Assembly: GCA_964406515.1 (NCBI GenBank)
Contig: CAYORV010000012.1
Location: 1 to 14,292 of the forward strand
Length of the DNA stretch: 14,292 nucleotides
DNA from: JAGLWP01 sp964406515
GTDB taxonomy: Archaea; Nanobdellota; Nanobdellia; Pacearchaeales; GW2011-AR1
Direction: 5' to 3'
The position numbers and the translations under genes are program-made. Positions 13,034-14,292 of the stretch are shown here, piece by piece (positions within the stretch are counted from its first letter, which is position 1; each line of letters begins with the position of its first letter). The notes beneath the pieces were generated by a model. The model saw nothing but the letters and a program-made list of their open reading frames with translations, was not told the origin of the DNA and did not search any database.

Positions 13034-13796
13034 ACTTAAAACCCAATCAGCATCTTCAGTCATCCTACTATATCCACTACTATAAGTTCCATCAACTCCC
13101 GCATCATTAACAGAAACTCTTCCTTCCCAAGCAAGCCTATTATCATAATCTGTAGTTCCTCTGGTTGTATACAATACTAAATAATGTCCATCCTCATTAA
13201 CTTGAACGTGAATATCATCTGCATTTTGTGTAAAATAACTGCTAGGAGATGCTTCATTATCAAATGGAAATCCGGTCCAAGTTTCTGCTGTTGGAGTCCA
13301 ATCAAATGTTCCTACAGTATCTGTCCATGTCCCGATTTCAACGGTAGTTTGTGGGTCAATTATCAAATCAAACTCAACACTTCCATCTAATATCTTTAAA
13401 TCAAATGTATCTTGGCTTCTTTGCAAGTTTGTTAAAAATACTTTGTTGTATTTATTATCATTTAAGCTTGTGAATTCAGCGATAATTTCTTCGCCATTCT
13501 TTTCATACACTTCAATTCTTGGATTTCCGGAGATTATTCTTGGGTATATTGTTATATCATTTTTATTTGACAATTCCTGCTCAAATGTAACTCCTATATA
13601 TTCATTGTCATGAATTGGTTCACTCCAGATTCCATCTAATGCGGAAGTTTCTTCATAAATATCGGAAATAAAAGCCCTATTTTCATCCAAATGCGCTGCT
13701 TTAGTTATCACTATGTTTGTTGAACTACCTGTTATAGAGATTATTATTAAGAAAATTATTATGCAAACTAATCCTGATACGAATATTTTTTTCATT

Positions 13797-14292
13797 TTAA
13801 ACTCCTGAACATATCATCCCTCCTGATTCAAATTTAATGCAATCTGTCGCAGTAATATTATAACCTCCCATACCTAAATCTGCTGTATTGTCTGCATCAA
13901 AAATAACAGCTTCAATTTCATCTTCTGAATCAAAGGCAGCATTGTAATCATCTGTTTCACATGCTAAATCATTTCCATTCAAATAATAATGACTTCCTGC
14001 AGCACAGGTTGTACCAAATGCTATTTTTCCTTCTGCAATTTCATCATCACCAATAACAGTATCTAAATCAAGAGCGGTATTCCAATAAGAAGCATTGTAA
14101 GTTGAATAGATTCCTGTATAGTTTAGTAATCCTTGAATATTTGAAGTTAGATTAATTGCTAGGTATGTTGCGTTGTAAGTTGATAACCAATCTGTATTCC
14201 AGTTATTGTAAGTGTCCAATGTCCAGTTTCTTGAAACATTTGTTGCATAAGCATCCCAAAGAGCAGAGTTATCTGTGAAGCTGTAGTCTGTT
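13797..14292 (-). CDS. C-terminal part of a large low-complexity surface protein
   Basis: The frame is open from the right edge of the window to the TAA at 13797-13799, giving 165 visible codons. The true start lies outside; an internal TTG at 14219 is not the start because the frame continues upstream (TDYSFTDNSALWDAYATNVS). The sequence is rich in Asn, Thr and Tyr with several N-x-S/T sequons (YNATYLAINLTSN, YTGIYSTYNASYW). It then has GDDEIAEGKIAFGTTCAAGS and ends ITATDCIKFESGGMICSGV. This resembles fibre- or adhesin-like proteins of uncultured small archaea with repeated short blocks, as I recall them; no named family is assigned. It lies one base before the next surface gene, so the three form one operon. 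Confidence 0.72.
   Translation of the reverse strand, partial: TDYSFTDNSALWDAYATNVSRNWTLDTYNNWNTDWLSTYNATYLAINLTSNIQGLLNYTGIYSTYNASYWNTALDLDTVIGDDEIAEGKIAFGTTCAAGSHYYLNGNDLACETDDYNAAFDSEDEIEAVIFDADNTADLGMGGYNITATDCIKFESGGMICSGV

Larger units (their letters stand above)
11758..13795 (-). pseudogene. Secreted three-repeat surface protein, split by a frameshift at a G8 tract
   Basis: Two overlapping reading frames (13795 to 12602, and the frame ending at 11758) form one gene. The first ends ...RASGGV-stop right after eight G's (12607-12614); deleting one G joins it smoothly to SNEGNPWYISIINVSAGAEM and gives about 678 residues. The N-terminus has a signal-anchor-like segment (5-22). Residues about 35-148 match a domain I associate with DPANN/CPR surface proteins (HLDENRAFISDIYEE, YIGVTFEQEL, FDLIIDP). 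Three jelly-roll-like repeats of about 140-150 residues follow, closing with FQIIKLGDDWDYARY, IQIVKLSDDANYYRAH and YGVMAVRLDD. The C-terminus is cysteine-containing (CTCAGLNQDWEI...). It may be phase-variable rather than dead, or the frameshift may be a sequencing error. Confidence 0.82.

Noticed and set aside
1..14292. tRNA genes, rRNA, insertion sequences, integrases, CRISPR arrays or toxin-antitoxin pairs
   Set aside because: I looked for these by eye on both strands and saw no cloverleaf with a CCA-side acceptor, transposase or integrase motif, repeat-spacer array or typical toxin motif.

Overview
This AT-rich window comes from an archaeon. It encodes an archaeal Spt5, a Sec61-gamma/SecE subunit, aIF5A with a hypusination loop, ribosomal proteins uL11 and eL40, and the archaeal wyosine enzyme TYW1. 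Most stand-alone genes have a TATA-like box about 20-35 nt upstream of the ATG, the usual spacing for leaderless archaeal transcripts. Together with FtsZ, the many small genes and the large low-complexity surface proteins, this suggests a DPANN lineage (Pacearchaeota/Woesearchaeota-like). The lineage is an inference.

Layout. (1) Positions 1-5191, minus strand: the conserved information-processing and division block, read as FKBP prolyl isomerase, ftsZ, a 60-residue cysteine-rich protein, secE, spt5, rpl11. It is interrupted between secE and spt5 by a TolB-like beta-propeller lipoprotein and a DUF2569-like membrane protein. (2) Positions 5236-5664: a small membrane protein and a divergent promoter region, which carries a 19-nt hairpin next to the aIF5A TATA box. 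(3) Positions 5665-7809, plus strand: a compact operon of aIF5A, an unknown 52-residue protein, eL40 and a site-2-type membrane metalloprotease with a PDZ-like segment; the first three genes are linked by TAATG stop/start overlaps. (4) Positions 7841-8878: TYW1, which carries a GC-rich, highly foldable 69-nt in-frame insert in a conserved part of the enzyme. (5) Positions 8865-9437, minus strand: a small two-TM protein and an unrecognised 119-residue soluble protein. (6) Positions 9497-14292, minus strand: a cell-surface operon. It runs from a large partial surface protein, through a secreted three-repeat protein broken by a frameshift at a G8 tract, to a signal-peptide/C-terminal-anchor protein with Ig-like domains, then two small three-TM proteins with basic tails.

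How it fits together: the left half serves transcription elongation, translation, protein export and cell division. The right half builds the envelope, probably exporting its products through the Sec channel whose gamma subunit is encoded here. Three observations stand out: the structured insert inside TYW1, the possible phase-variable G tract in the surface protein, and several small unknown genes placed inside otherwise universal operons.
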